Assembly (NCBI GenBank): GCA_965215845.1
Contig: CBDCEL010000004.1
Location: 1,116,001-1,180,000, forward strand
DNA length: 64,000 nt
Source of the DNA: Aurantibacter_A sp965215845
Lineage (GTDB): Bacteria > Bacteroidota > Bacteroidia > Flavobacteriales > Flavobacteriaceae
Reading direction: 5' to 3'
Shown here: positions 1 to 9,243 of the stretch, piece by piece
Position numbering within the stretch: position 1 is the stretch's first letter
Layout: each line of letters starts with the position of its first letter
Made by a program: the position numbers and the translations under genes
Notes under the pieces: generated by a model
Told to the model about the DNA's origin: nothing
Databases searched by the model: none
What the model saw: only the letters and a program-made list of their open reading frames with translations

Positions 1-85
1 CAGTCTCTTTGATATCAGCTGTGCACTTGACATAAGTGTTCACAATCGAACCCGTTCCTATAATTCCCACACCTATTTTATCCAT
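1..85 (-). CDS. Gfo/Idh/MocA-family oxidoreductase, N-terminal fragment
   Basis: Only the first 28 codons lie in the window; the gene runs off the left edge. The peptide begins MDKIGVGIIGTGSIV, a beta strand followed by a G-x-G-x-x-G-like nucleotide-binding turn, which is the usual opening of NAD(P)-dependent sugar or inositol dehydrogenases of the Gfo/Idh/MocA family. The ATG is at 85-83. The substrate cannot be judged from this piece. Other Rossmann-fold dehydrogenases remain possible. Confidence 0.6.
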   Translation of the reverse strand, partial: MDKIGVGIIGTGSIVNTYVKCTADIKET

Positions 86-179
86 GAAACAGAATATATT
101 GATTCAACCACTATCAATCTAAGGTAAAGTTCGCAAAGTTTCTGTTAAGCAAACTAAGCTGGCATGTAGAAGTTGCGAC

Positions 180-1532
180 TTATAACTCCACATTCAACAA
201 TTGCCCCGTTAATTGTAACAATTGTAATTCTGCAAGTTTGGCATCGTATTTTGCCAGGTTCTTATTGGTCTGGGCGTTAAGAAGGTTTATCTGCGCCTGT
301 CGGAATTCAATGGAAGTGATCCGGCCCAGCTGAAATTGTTCTTTTGAACGCTCAAAATTATTTTGGTTGGTAATTACATTCTGTTCTTGAATGCGATAGA
401 TTTTCAAGCGATTCTCATAAATGGTCTTGGCATTTTGAATGTCACGATGTACCTCCAAGAGTACCTGTTCTTTCAAAAGCTCTTGATTTTCATAGGCAAT
501 CTTGGCATTCCTTACACGAACGGTCGTTCCTCCTCCGTCAAAAAGGTTCCATGTGAGATTGGCGCCCAAAACAAAATTTCTAGTGTTTTCGTTATTCGTA
601 CCGGGGAAAAAGGCCGAAGCCGCAGACTGGTTGAGATTCCATCCGTAGGTGCCATTCAGTCCTACGGTAGGCAAATAGCCTGATTTATTGACTTTGATAT
701 CGTATTCATTGATGGCCAGGTTTTTTTCCGTCTGAAGAAGTGCCACATTATTGAAGTCGGTCTGGCCAATATATTCTTCCAACTGCAAGCGCGGAACAAA
801 ACTGACAAGAGTGTCAACTTTGAACATTTCGTTCAAATCTTGATTGAGTACCACATTTAGGTCCCGTTTCGTATTTGCCAATAATTGTTTGGTGTTCAAC
901 AATGTTATACTATCATTGGTGACATCGACCTGAGCGTTCAAAATGTCAAGTTTGGTATTCTGACCATACTCGAAAGCATACTCGGCCCTTTTGATTCGTT
1001 GTGTCGATATTTCCAAGGCTTGTTGCTGTACATGTTCATTTTCGGTCAACCTGGCAATCTCGAAGTACACACTGAAAAGCTGTAAGACGGTATTTTCAAT
1101 AGTTTCCCTTGCCTGCAGTTCACTTAGTTGATATTGCTCTTTTAGGCGTTTGTAGTTATAGTATCTTCCCAGACCGTCAAACAATATATAATCTGCCCGC
1201 AGAGATGAATTATACCGTTGTGCTTCAGCCTTATATAAGTCAACATCGGCCCTTGGTTCGCCATCTTGATTCAATTGTCCGGGAAATTCAATCGTGTTAT
1301 CGTCTCGTTGATAGGTAGCCCCCGCATTACCAGTAAGGGTGGGTAAAAAACCTGAGTTTAACACACTCTTGTTGTTTTCGGCAATCTCGACTTGATTTTT
1401 GGCAACCCTTATACCGAAGTTGTTCTGAAGGGCCAGATTTACCGCGTCTTCTTTCGAGAGCAACTTATCCTGCGAGTAGAGCGCAACTGTCGCCATAAGA
1501 AATAAGATGGTGCTCGAATAAAAGAGCTTCAT
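180..1532 (-). CDS. TolC-family outer-membrane efflux channel
   Basis: Predicted 450-residue outer-membrane factor that would form the exit duct of the tripartite efflux pump encoded just upstream. A signal peptide (MKLFYSSTILFLMATVALYS) is followed by two long helical, Gln/Asn/Leu-rich halves separated by short beta segments, as in the OEP repeat. The ATG at 1532 is chosen because the signal peptide starts there. A TTG at 1571 overlaps the stop of the pump gene but would add 13 polar residues in front of the signal peptide. It is the last gene of the operon, 35 nt after the RND gene. No terminator is evident downstream. Confidence 0.85.
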   Translation of the reverse strand: MKLFYSSTILFLMATVALYSQDKLLSKEDAVNLALQNNFGIRVAKNQVEIAENNKSVLNSGFLPTLTGNAGATYQRDDNTIEFPGQLNQDGEPRADVDLYKAEAQRYNSSLRADYILFDGLGRYYNYKRLKEQYQLSELQARETIENTVLQLFSVYFEIARLTENEHVQQQALEISTQRIKRAEYAFEYGQNTKLDILNAQVDVTNDSITLLNTKQLLANTKRDLNVVLNQDLNEMFKVDTLVSFVPRLQLEEYIGQTDFNNVALLQTEKNLAINEYDIKVNKSGYLPTVGLNGTYGWNLNQSAASAFFPGTNNENTRNFVLGANLTWNLFDGGGTTVRVRNAKIAYENQELLKEQVLLEVHRDIQNAKTIYENRLKIYRIQEQNVITNQNNFERSKEQFQLGRITSIEFRQAQINLLNAQTNKNLAKYDAKLAELQLLQLTGQLLNVEL

Positions 1533-1567
1533 GCTAACTTTCGTTCCTGTACTATGGGTGATTCGCG

Positions 1568-4500
1568 TCAAATTTCTGTGGTTTCAGGTATTCTTTCCTC
1601 AACTCCGTTGGTAGGCTTTTGTATTTCAGCTTCGAGATGAAGACCCTCTTTTTGCTCCTTAATGGCCCGTTCGACTTCTTCCTTGGTGATGTTATCTCCG
1701 GTGGCCAGCCATTTGGTGCCAACTTTCAATTTATTGCTAAAAGACAAAAACAGGGGCAGCATGATCAGGGTCAAAAATGTGGCAAAGCCAATACCATAGG
1801 CAATGGAAATTGCCATCGGTATCAAAAACTGAGCTTGGCGACTTGTCTCCAACATTAACGGGGCAAGGCCCGCTATGGTGGTTACGGAGGTCAAAAAAAT
1901 CGCCCTGAACCTCGAACGCCCGGCTTCATAAAGGGCGGCATCAAAATGCATTCCCTCACGTAAATTGGTATTAAATTTTCCGATAAGCACCAGACCATCG
2001 TTGACCATGATTCCAATCAAGGCAATTATGCCCAACATCGACAAAATATTTATGGGAAAATCATGCAGCCAATGTCCCCATGCTACCGCCGTAAGGCTGA
2101 AGGGCACAAGCAACAGCAACATCAAGGGTTGACTGAAACTTCTAAACGTGAAGGCGATGGTTATGTAGATCAGTAATAAGACCGAAAGGCCAACCACTTT
2201 TAACGAGGCCATCATCTTACCCGCTTCCCTATTTTGACCTTCATAAGAGGGCGTTACGGTCGGATATTTGGCCAATAGGGCGGGCATTACATCATTTTGG
2301 ATTTCCAGCAATACGTCGGTGGCACTTGTTGTTTTTTCATCTTTCAAATCGGATGAAATCTGTATTTCACGCTGCCCATCCAGTCGATTGATTGCAACAT
2401 CACCGCGTTCGATCACATAATTCGCAATCTCTTTTAGGGGAACCCTGCTGCCATTAGGTGCCACAATTCGCATTTCATCAAGATTGGAAATCGAGGAGCG
2501 GTTCTCCCGGTCATAGCGCACCCATACCCTTATTTCATCTTGGCCTCGTTGAAAACGTTGCGCCTGTGCACCAAAAAATCCGGCTCGAACCTGATTCATG
2601 ATGTTTCTAAGGTCAAGTCCAAGTAGATATGCATTTTCCTTTAATTGCAGACGGATTTCCTTAATTCCGGCCGGGTCATTGTCGGCCACATCTTTTAAGG
2701 CCGTATTGTCTTCCATCCAAGTCTTGAGCTCCTTCTTGGCCGCCTTAAGTTCTTGTATGTTATTTCCCAAGAGGGAAATAGATACGGGGTCGCCCCCGAA
2801 ATTGCCGCCTGACCCATAAATCAAACTTTCGACACCGATAACGGGACCAACCAATTCGCGCAATCGATTCGAGACCATATCAGAACGTATGGCATTCGGC
2901 CTTTCCTCGCCCGGAAGCATATTTATGGTCAAGGTCGCAGTCGAAGACCCTGGTCCGATTTCTTTGATAACATTCTCAAAAAGGTCTTTATCGGTATCCT
3001 TCAGGTATTTATCGGTAAGCTCTTGGTTTACGATTTCTGACTTTTGCTCTATCAGGCTTATAATCGAATCGGTCACCCTTTCATTGGTTCCATTGGGCAT
3101 CAGAAGCTCGACCTGTACCCTGTCACTGGCGATCCTCGGAAAGAAAGAAGTTCTGATAATTCCCCCACCAACGGAGCCCAATGTCAAAATCAATGCCACC
3201 GCAAAGAACGAAAAGGTCAGCAATTTGTAGTTCATTGCGAACTTAAGTGTGGGGCTGTACAATTTATCGCGCATCCAGGCCATCATGCGATCACCACTTT
3301 CGTTGATGACCCGTAATTTTGCAAATGCCCTGGCCAGACCTGTTTTAGGTTCTTTTGATACGGGTCTGAGTGCCTTGGAATGTGCCAAATGTGCCGGTAG
3401 TATGATAAGGGCCTCCACAAGTGATACAACTAGTGTCAAAATTACAATTACGGAAACCTCGCTAAAAAAATCACCGATTCGACCATCTAAAAACAGAAAA
3501 ATCGAAAAGGCCAATACCGTTGTAATAATGGCCGATACAATTGGTGGAATCACCTCCATAGTTCCATCAATGGCCGCCTGAATCGGAGATTTACCCCGCT
3601 CATAATGCTGATAGATATTTTCGGCAATAACAATTCCGTCATCGACCAAAATGCCAATTACAATGATCATTCCGAATAGGGAAAGCACGTTGATCGTAAC
3701 ATCAAAGAATCCGGCAAAAATGAACATCCCCAAAAATGCTATGGGAAGTCCGAAAGCTACCCAAAAGGCCAATCTTGTATTAAGGAACAAGGACAGAAAA
3801 AGAAGCACGAGAATCATACCCATAACCGCGTTCTCGGTCAACAATTGGGTACGCCCCGTCAAGACCTTCGACAAATCACTTACAACACTCAATTGAACGT
3901 TGTTATATTTTTGGTTGAAGATTTCGACGTATTCCCGAACCTTCTCGGCAGAGCCTATCAAATCTTCCGTGTTCGTGCTCGTAATTGTCGTATTCACGGA
4001 AAGATTTCCATCAAAATAAGATGCATTGGGCGTCTCGGAAAAACGATCCCGAACGATGGCTACATCCTTTAGGCGAACTGTCTGGCCAGAAGGGTCTGCC
4101 CTTACAATTACATTTGATAGTTCGTCACCATAATACGAGCGGTTGTTTGCACGGATCAGGTACTCCTCGGCATCGGTCTTGATATTACCTCCCGTTACCA
4201 AGATATTGGCATTTCCCACAGCCTGTGCGACTTCGGTAAATGATATATTGTAGGCCAATAAGCTGTTTTCGTTAACGGCAATCTCTATCTCTTCCTGTGG
4301 ATAGCCCCTTATTTCTACCTGGGAAATGCCATCGATCGCCCGAATGTCGTTTTCGATCTGTCGGCCAATTTGCTTGAGGGTGGCCAAGGGAATTTGTTCG
4401 CCGCTAATGGCGAAACTTATGGTCTGCCGGATGGCTTCCAGTTTCGAAACGATCAACGGTTCCATTCCGGTCGGAAACGTGGGCACCCGATCCACCGCAT

Positions 4501-4831
4501 TTTTTACTTGTAATAGCATGAAATCAATGTCCCTGCCCTTTTCGATTTCCACATTGATGTTACCGCTATTTTCCCTTGAGGTTGAAGTCACCCGTTCAAC
4601 GCCTTCAAGGCCTTTGAGGTTATCCTCGATTTTCAATACGATCCCTTCTTCCACTTCCTGTGGGGATGCACCGGGATAGGTAATCGTGATAAATATGTTC
4701 TTTGAATCGGTCAGTGGAAAAAAAGAGGATTTAAGCGACTTCGCACCTGCAATACCGAAAATGGCGAAGGCGATAATGATCACGTTGACCGCAACATGGT
4801 ATTTTATAAAATAAGCGATTACATTGCGCAT
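1568..4831 (-). CDS. RND-family efflux transporter permease (AcrB/MdtB-like)
   Basis: 1087-residue inner-membrane proton-driven exporter. It has the duplicated RND layout: TM1 near residues 10-30, a large periplasmic porter domain, a TM2-6 block, a second periplasmic loop and a TM8-12 block. The paired acidic residues of TM4 (ILVDDGIVIAEN, about residue 397) are the proton-relay signature. No methionine-rich or CusA-type metal cluster is obvious, so an organic substrate is more likely than a metal, but the specificity is unknown. The start ATG overlaps the adaptor stop codon by one base (TAATG), so translation is probably coupled. Its own stop lies 35 nt before the TolC-family gene. Confidence 0.9.
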   Translation of the reverse strand: MRNVIAYFIKYHVAVNVIIIAFAIFGIAGAKSLKSSFFPLTDSKNIFITITYPGASPQEVEEGIVLKIEDNLKGLEGVERVTSTSRENSGNINVEIEKGRDIDFMLLQVKNAVDRVPTFPTGMEPLIVSKLEAIRQTISFAISGEQIPLATLKQIGRQIENDIRAIDGISQVEIRGYPQEEIEIAVNENSLLAYNISFTEVAQAVGNANILVTGGNIKTDAEEYLIRANNRSYYGDELSNVIVRADPSGQTVRLKDVAIVRDRFSETPNASYFDGNLSVNTTITSTNTEDLIGSAEKVREYVEIFNQKYNNVQLSVVSDLSKVLTGRTQLLTENAVMGMILVLLFLSLFLNTRLAFWVAFGLPIAFLGMFIFAGFFDVTINVLSLFGMIIVIGILVDDGIVIAENIYQHYERGKSPIQAAIDGTMEVIPPIVSAIITTVLAFSIFLFLDGRIGDFFSEVSVIVILTLVVSLVEALIILPAHLAHSKALRPVSKEPKTGLARAFAKLRVINESGDRMMAWMRDKLYSPTLKFAMNYKLLTFSFFAVALILTLGSVGGGIIRTSFFPRIASDRVQVELLMPNGTNERVTDSIISLIEQKSEIVNQELTDKYLKDTDKDLFENVIKEIGPGSSTATLTINMLPGEERPNAIRSDMVSNRLRELVGPVIGVESLIYGSGGNFGGDPVSISLLGNNIQELKAAKKELKTWMEDNTALKDVADNDPAGIKEIRLQLKENAYLLGLDLRNIMNQVRAGFFGAQAQRFQRGQDEIRVWVRYDRENRSSISNLDEMRIVAPNGSRVPLKEIANYVIERGDVAINRLDGQREIQISSDLKDEKTTSATDVLLEIQNDVMPALLAKYPTVTPSYEGQNREAGKMMASLKVVGLSVLLLIYITIAFTFRSFSQPLMLLLLVPFSLTAVAWGHWLHDFPINILSMLGIIALIGIMVNDGLVLIGKFNTNLREGMHFDAALYEAGRSRFRAIFLTSVTTIAGLAPLMLETSRQAQFLIPMAISIAYGIGFATFLTLIMLPLFLSFSNKLKVGTKWLATGDNITKEEVERAIKEQKEGLHLEAEIQKPTNGVEERIPETTEI

Positions 4832-5967
4832 TACCCCTTGGTATTAGCTGATTTATCTTCGAAAACTTCGACTGCCATCCCCGCATAGGCACCGACCAAA
4901 GGTTTGGCCATGATCACGGTTCCATCGGGAACTTCCTTGAGAACGACCTTTCTGTCACTGAAGTAAACCGGATTCACGTCTATGAGATCCAAAATCGAAT
5001 CGCGAACAACAAAAATCTGGTTGCTTTCGAGCAAGAGGCTGCGGTCAATTTCGATAGCATTTTGTTCTTCTTTTGCATCTAAATTCGCCTCTAGGTACAT
5101 TCCTTCCCGGAGGCTACCATCTTTTACTTCAATGAAGGCCTTGATTGTTTGGGAGGCCTGATCCACACGGGCATTGATCCGTGAAATTGTTCCTGTATAC
5201 GATTCGGTCTTATCGAGATTTGCCAACTCTACGTTTTTGCCAACTTTTAAAAGGTCACTGTAAGTTTTGGCTACTGCCACTTCGAGTTCGTATAGGTCGG
5301 TATTGATAAACTCGCCCAATTTCTGTCCAGCGCGTACCAAAGTGCCCTCGGTCACAAGGGTTTCGGTTAGAACGCCCTTGAAAGGAGCCGAAATCCGGTA
5401 TTTTGAGAGTCGTTGTTCTAAATTTTTGACATTGTAGTAACTCGTGAGAATACCACGTCCCGAGATAAAGAACTTTTCCCTTTCCGTAGTCATTTCCGGC
5501 AGGGCAGGTGTAGCCTTGGCCATATCAAAACCATTGAGGTAGGCTTGCCATTTGGGGAATATTTCAGGGTAGTCCAATCGCAAATCCGGCATTATGGATG
5601 TAACTTGGTTATACAGATTGCTCTTGGCGGACTGAACACTGGCAGCATATTCCGAGGCATCGATTCGAATAATCGTCTCACCTGCATTATAGGCGGTGCC
5701 TGTCTTAAAAAGCTTGTTACCCCCCTTGAAGACCCCTTGTACCTCAGCATACAATTCTACCCGCCTTTTGGCAATCAGGTTTCCATTGGCAGGCACAACG
5801 ATAGGTACAGGTCCGTTTTCAACAACCTCGGCAAAAACCGTTTTCACTACTTTTTCGGCCTTGGGTTTGAAACTTTTTTTACTATCAATGATCTGTTTGG
5901 CCAGAAAGCCGGCAAGTGCGATAAGCACAAGCCCTAGTACGGATAATATTATTTTTCTGGTATTCAT
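4831..5967 (-). CDS. RND efflux periplasmic adaptor (HlyD/MFP family)
   Basis: 378-residue membrane-fusion protein that would bridge the RND pump and the outer-membrane channel. The N-terminal membrane anchor (residues about 5-27) is followed by a barrel-sandwich half (VPANGNLIAKRRVELYAEV), a helical hairpin, the returning lipoyl half (YRISAPFKGVLTETLVTEG) and beta-barrel/membrane-proximal domains. First gene of the three-gene operon: a TAGTTTTG box on the minus strand (6003-6010) lies 35 nt upstream of the ATG. No TetR-like regulator is seen beside it. Confidence 0.88.
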   Translation of the reverse strand: MNTRKIILSVLGLVLIALAGFLAKQIIDSKKSFKPKAEKVVKTVFAEVVENGPVPIVVPANGNLIAKRRVELYAEVQGVFKGGNKLFKTGTAYNAGETIIRIDASEYAASVQSAKSNLYNQVTSIMPDLRLDYPEIFPKWQAYLNGFDMAKATPALPEMTTEREKFFISGRGILTSYYNVKNLEQRLSKYRISAPFKGVLTETLVTEGTLVRAGQKLGEFINTDLYELEVAVAKTYSDLLKVGKNVELANLDKTESYTGTISRINARVDQASQTIKAFIEVKDGSLREGMYLEANLDAKEEQNAIEIDRSLLLESNQIFVVRDSILDLIDVNPVYFSDRKVVLKEVPDGTVIMAKPLVGAYAGMAVEVFEDKSANTKG

Positions 5968-6002
5968 GGATTGGCCAGGAAGTTAGGTTCAAACTAAGAT
6001 TG

Positions 6003-6010
6003 CAAAACTA
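6003..6010 (-). promoter_or_regulatory. Flavobacterial -7 box for the efflux operon
   Basis: On the minus strand this reads TAGTTTTG, matching the Bacteroidota -7 consensus TAnnTTTG, 35 nt before the adaptor start codon. No convincing -33 TTG at the usual spacing is seen, so this is only a partial match. Confidence 0.35.
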
Positions 6011-6105
6011 TCCAATAGTTTAAGCCATCTTAGTTAAACATATCTTAAATGTAGTCAAGGCTTTTCGGCCCCAGATCGGGAAACGCGGCAAAAGTTATAA
6101 ATATA

Positions 6106-6131
6106 AAAAGGGATGCATTGGCATCCCTTTT
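6106..6131 (-). terminator. Intrinsic terminator of the first LRR gene
   Basis: Perfect 11-bp inverted repeat AAAAGGGATGC / GCATCCCTTTT with a 4-nt loop, 27 bases past the LRR stop codon at 6159. The A-rich left arm gives a U tract on the minus-strand transcript. Confidence 0.8.
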
Positions 6132-6158
6132 CTTAATTCAATTTTTCTTTTTTAAAGA

Positions 6159-7040
6159 TTATTCCTCAATATCCTCAAATTTGTTGTTCGCCATGCGCGT
6201 ATCGATCTCATGCAACTCTTTGTACTTTAGATTCAATTGCAGATCATCGGTATCAAAGGCAACCAAGTCTACACTTTGCATGTTCTTCAAGCTTTCGAAC
6301 GAATTGAAGTTGTTGCCCTGAAGTTGCACAAATTGAAGGTCTTTAAGAGATTCTATGCCGGCGGGCACACTGCCTTGAAACTTGTTGAACGATAACATTA
6401 ATTCTGAAAGATGTTTCATCTTTCCAAAGCTGAAATTGATTTCGCCCTCTAGTTTGTTCCCAGCAACGCTGAAGTTTGTCAAATCGGTCAAACCAGCAAT
6501 TGACTCTGGAAGATTTCCATCGAAATAATTGTTCGAAACATCTAAAATCTTCAACTTTCTAGCTTTGGCTATCCCTGAGGGAATATTTCCTTCGAACTTG
6601 TTGTCGAATAAAATAAGCTCCTCAAGATTCTGCATGGCCGTATAATTCGAAGGAAGTTTTCCTTGTAGCCCATTCATTTCCAATTTGACAACCTTCAAAT
6701 GTGACAACTCGGTTATTTCAGACGGTAACTGCCCCTCAAGATTGTTAAATGCCAAATCGAGAACCTCAAGTTTTTTCAGATTTTGCAAACTAGCGGGAAT
6801 CTTACCTGAAAGATTATTCTTGTAAAGGTTAAGGCCAACGACATGCTCTCCGATAACATCGACGCCATACCATTGGTCTGCCGGTAATTTCAGATTCCAT
6901 TCAACGGTCCAAGATTTGCCGTTCGTGGAATTGTAAAGATCGATCAATGCCGATTTTTCGCTCTCAGGTATCTGCGCGACCCCGACAGTCTGGAATATTA
7001 AAGCGAAAAGAAAGGTTAAATAAAGTAGTTTTTTCTTCAT
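6159..7040 (-). CDS. Secreted leucine-rich-repeat protein (LRR paralogue 1)
   Basis: 293 residues with a signal peptide (MKKKLLYLTFLFALIFQTVGVAQ). An N-terminal cap of the plant-type LRRNT class follows (ALIDLYNSTNGKSW...WYGV), then about eight repeats of the pattern LxxLxxLxLxxNxLxGxIPxxI, typical of extracellular LRR folds that bind proteins or glycans. The last ~45 residues leave the LRR pattern and end in TRMANNKFEDIEE, a tail shared with the two neighbouring paralogues. There is no obvious type IX CTD motif. Between 7041 and 7213 it probably has its own promoter, because a terminator separates it from the upstream paralogue. The function is unknown. Confidence 0.85.
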   Translation of the reverse strand: MKKKLLYLTFLFALIFQTVGVAQIPESEKSALIDLYNSTNGKSWTVEWNLKLPADQWYGVDVIGEHVVGLNLYKNNLSGKIPASLQNLKKLEVLDLAFNNLEGQLPSEITELSHLKVVKLEMNGLQGKLPSNYTAMQNLEELILFDNKFEGNIPSGIAKARKLKILDVSNNYFDGNLPESIAGLTDLTNFSVAGNKLEGEINFSFGKMKHLSELMLSFNKFQGSVPAGIESLKDLQFVQLQGNNFNSFESLKNMQSVDLVAFDTDDLQLNLKYKELHEIDTRMANNKFEDIEE

Positions 7041-7213
7041 AGTAATAAGATTTAGGGTTACAACGTGTATTCATTTGGTTTTCAATATACTTAATGGCTC
7101 TAGGTCCATTTTTCGCCATTTCAATTTTCATAAGTGAACAGATTGTTTGTTTTTAACGTTTTTTTTCCGATTTTCTGATATTTTCATCGAGTTTTTTTCT
7201 CCTGTGCAATAAA

Positions 7214-7237
7214 AAAGGGGGCTTTAATGCCCCCTTT
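7214..7237 (-). terminator. Intrinsic terminator after LRR paralogue 2
   Basis: AAAGGGGGC / GCCCCCTTT stem with a 6-nt loop (TTTAAT), followed on the minus strand by a U-rich run. It lies 30 bases past the stop at 7267 and separates LRR paralogues 2 and 1 into different transcripts. Confidence 0.8.
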
Positions 7238-7266
7238 CCAACCAAACTAACTGAAGTTACACACAA

Positions 7267-8166
7267 CTACTCATTTTCGTCATCATCAAATTTTGTATCA
7301 GCCATACGCGTTTTACTCAATTTGATGTCCTTAAAATCCAATTTATTGTCCTCATTATCATAGTCAAATACCAAGAATTGGCGGGTATCCATATTTTCCA
7401 AATTCTTGAACGAATCGAACTTGTTGTTTTGTATTTGAAATACTTCAAGGCTGGCCAACTGGCCAAACTCTACTGGAATTTCACCTCTTAATTGGTTATT
7501 GGCCAAAACCAGTTCTTTCAATTCGGTCATGTTTCCCATTTCAGATGGAATGGCACCCATCAATGAATTTTCAAAAAGACCCAAACTCTCCAACTTCGTC
7601 AAATTGCCCAATGAATTGGGTATATGCCCTTCCAAATTATTGCTTGAAAGGTTCAAAACCCTTAAGTTTTCGCTCTTCCCGAGCGACTCAGGAATTTGAC
7701 CGGAAATAAAGTTATTGAAGGCCGTAAATTCTTCAAGGCTTATTAGATTCCCCATTTCTTCTGGAAGCTCCCCACGAATAAGGTTCATTTCAAGTTTAAG
7801 TACCTTCAACTTGGTCAAACTTGTAATGGCATTGGGCAACTCCCCTTGTATTCCATTAAAGGCCAAATTCAGTATTTTCAAATTTTCCAACTTTCCAATA
7901 CTATTGGGTATCTGCCCTTTGAGATTGTTTCTAAACAAATTGATCTCTTCTACATGCCCGTCGACGACCTTGATACCATACCATTTCGCCACAGGTTCTT
8001 TCAACTGCCATTTTTGGTTCCAATTCTCCCCCTCGGTCTGCTTGTAAAGCTCTATCAGTACATTTCGTTCCTTAGCCGGCACTTGTGCTTGTACGGTAGG
8101 TGAAACGAACAAGTAAAGCAAAATGATCAAACACTGGAAACCATTAAGATTTGGTTTTTCATTCAT
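7267..8166 (-). CDS. Secreted leucine-rich-repeat protein (LRR paralogue 2)
   Basis: 299 residues. A hydrophobic export segment follows an unusually long polar N-terminus (MNEKPNLNGFQCLIILLYLF). Then come the same cap (VLIELYKQTEGENW...AKWYGIKV) and about eight plant-type LRRs (NSIGKLENLKILNLAFNGI). The tail reads VFDYDNEDN...LSKTRMADTKFDDDENE, clearly homologous to those of paralogues 1 and 3. The start codon is only 10 nt after the stop of paralogue 3, so the two are co-transcribed. The function is unknown; surface recognition or adhesion is a guess from the fold. Confidence 0.85.
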   Translation of the reverse strand: MNEKPNLNGFQCLIILLYLFVSPTVQAQVPAKERNVLIELYKQTEGENWNQKWQLKEPVAKWYGIKVVDGHVEEINLFRNNLKGQIPNSIGKLENLKILNLAFNGIQGELPNAITSLTKLKVLKLEMNLIRGELPEEMGNLISLEEFTAFNNFISGQIPESLGKSENLRVLNLSSNNLEGHIPNSLGNLTKLESLGLFENSLMGAIPSEMGNMTELKELVLANNQLRGEIPVEFGQLASLEVFQIQNNKFDSFKNLENMDTRQFLVFDYDNEDNKLDFKDIKLSKTRMADTKFDDDENE

Positions 8167-8176
8167 CTTTTGTCAA

Positions 8177-9073
8177 TCAATTATGGTCATCTTCCCCATC
8201 TTCAAACTTTGAATCGGCCGTTCGACTTCCGGTGTTCGAAAACCTCCTATCCTTAAAGCTTCGCTTTGAGAATTCGCCTTCATTTTCATAGTCAAGCAAA
8301 GCAAAACCCGAATCGGTCGGAAGGCTGTTCTTCAAGTGCAGCTGATCAAAATCATTGTTTTGCAATTGTACGACCTTCAAATTGGGTAGCAACAGAATCG
8401 AAGTTGGAAATTTGCCCTTGAACCCGTTCTCGGCCAATATCAATGATTTGAGATTTCCCAAATTACCAATACTCTCAGGAATATCCCCCTCAAAATTATT
8501 GGCTGCCAGCTCAAGTCGCTTGAGTCTTCGCAATTGCCCGATTCCAGTTGGAAGGTCTCCTGAAATATTATTGTTTGAAATCGATAGTACTTCCAAGGAA
8601 CTCAACTTTTCGATACCTGAAGGTAATTTTCCCGTTAGACCATTATCGTAAAAATCGATAATCTTCAGGTGTTTCAAGTCCACAATACGGGCAGGAATTT
8701 CACCCTTTAGCTTGTTCTTGCCAAACCTTAGCTCTTCTAAAAGGCTCAATTTTGATATTGATTGTGGAATTTTTCCTTCGATTTTGTTGAAGGCCACATC
8801 TAAAATCTTCAATTCGGTCAAGTGCCCCAAAGATTCGGGAAGTTCTCCTGACAAATTATTGTCCATCAGACGAATCGCGACCACATTTCCATTTTCGACT
8901 TTGACACCATACCATTTAGTGACAGGTTCGTTCAAATTCCATTTGGAGGCCCAATTACCCCCATTGGTACTATTATAAAAATCGATCAGGGCTTGTCGCT
9001 CACTTTGAGGGATGAATGCCATTGTCGAATGACATACGGCCAATAACATCGGTACAAGTAGTTTTAACTTCAT
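8177..9073 (-). CDS. Secreted leucine-rich-repeat protein (LRR paralogue 3)
   Basis: 298 residues: signal peptide (MKLKLLVPMLLAVCHSTMAF), cap ALIDFYNSTNGGNW...TKWYGVKV, about eight LRRs (GLTGKLPSGIEKLSSLEVL), then a tail with LLDYENEGEF and SRTADSKFEDGEDDHN. It is the first gene of the LRR3-LRR2 pair. The conserved NEPVTKWYGVKV segment in paralogues 2 and 3 places them closer to each other than to paralogue 1. The 170-base gap upstream of it (9074-9243) is AT-rich and I see no clear regulatory signal there. Confidence 0.85.
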   Translation of the reverse strand: MKLKLLVPMLLAVCHSTMAFIPQSERQALIDFYNSTNGGNWASKWNLNEPVTKWYGVKVENGNVVAIRLMDNNLSGELPESLGHLTELKILDVAFNKIEGKIPQSISKLSLLEELRFGKNKLKGEIPARIVDLKHLKIIDFYDNGLTGKLPSGIEKLSSLEVLSISNNNISGDLPTGIGQLRRLKRLELAANNFEGDIPESIGNLGNLKSLILAENGFKGKFPTSILLLPNLKVVQLQNNDFDQLHLKNSLPTDSGFALLDYENEGEFSKRSFKDRRFSNTGSRTADSKFEDGEDDHN

Positions 9074-9243
9074 TATCTACAAGATGGTCAAGTTTTAATT
9101 TTATTTTAAGACATAGGAATTTACCTACAAATAACTTCAAATATCCGATAAAAAACAAAAAATATCGATAAACTGCCTTATTTTGTTGTGAAAGCCCCGA
9201 TTAATGTGGTGAAGATATATGCGATGGTGTATTTCGCTTGAAA

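Noticed and set aside
1533..1571. TTG start of the TolC-family gene overlapping the pump stop codon
   Set aside because: It would put 13 polar residues before a clear signal peptide. The ATG at 1532 is simpler, although coupled re-initiation at the TTG cannot be fully excluded.
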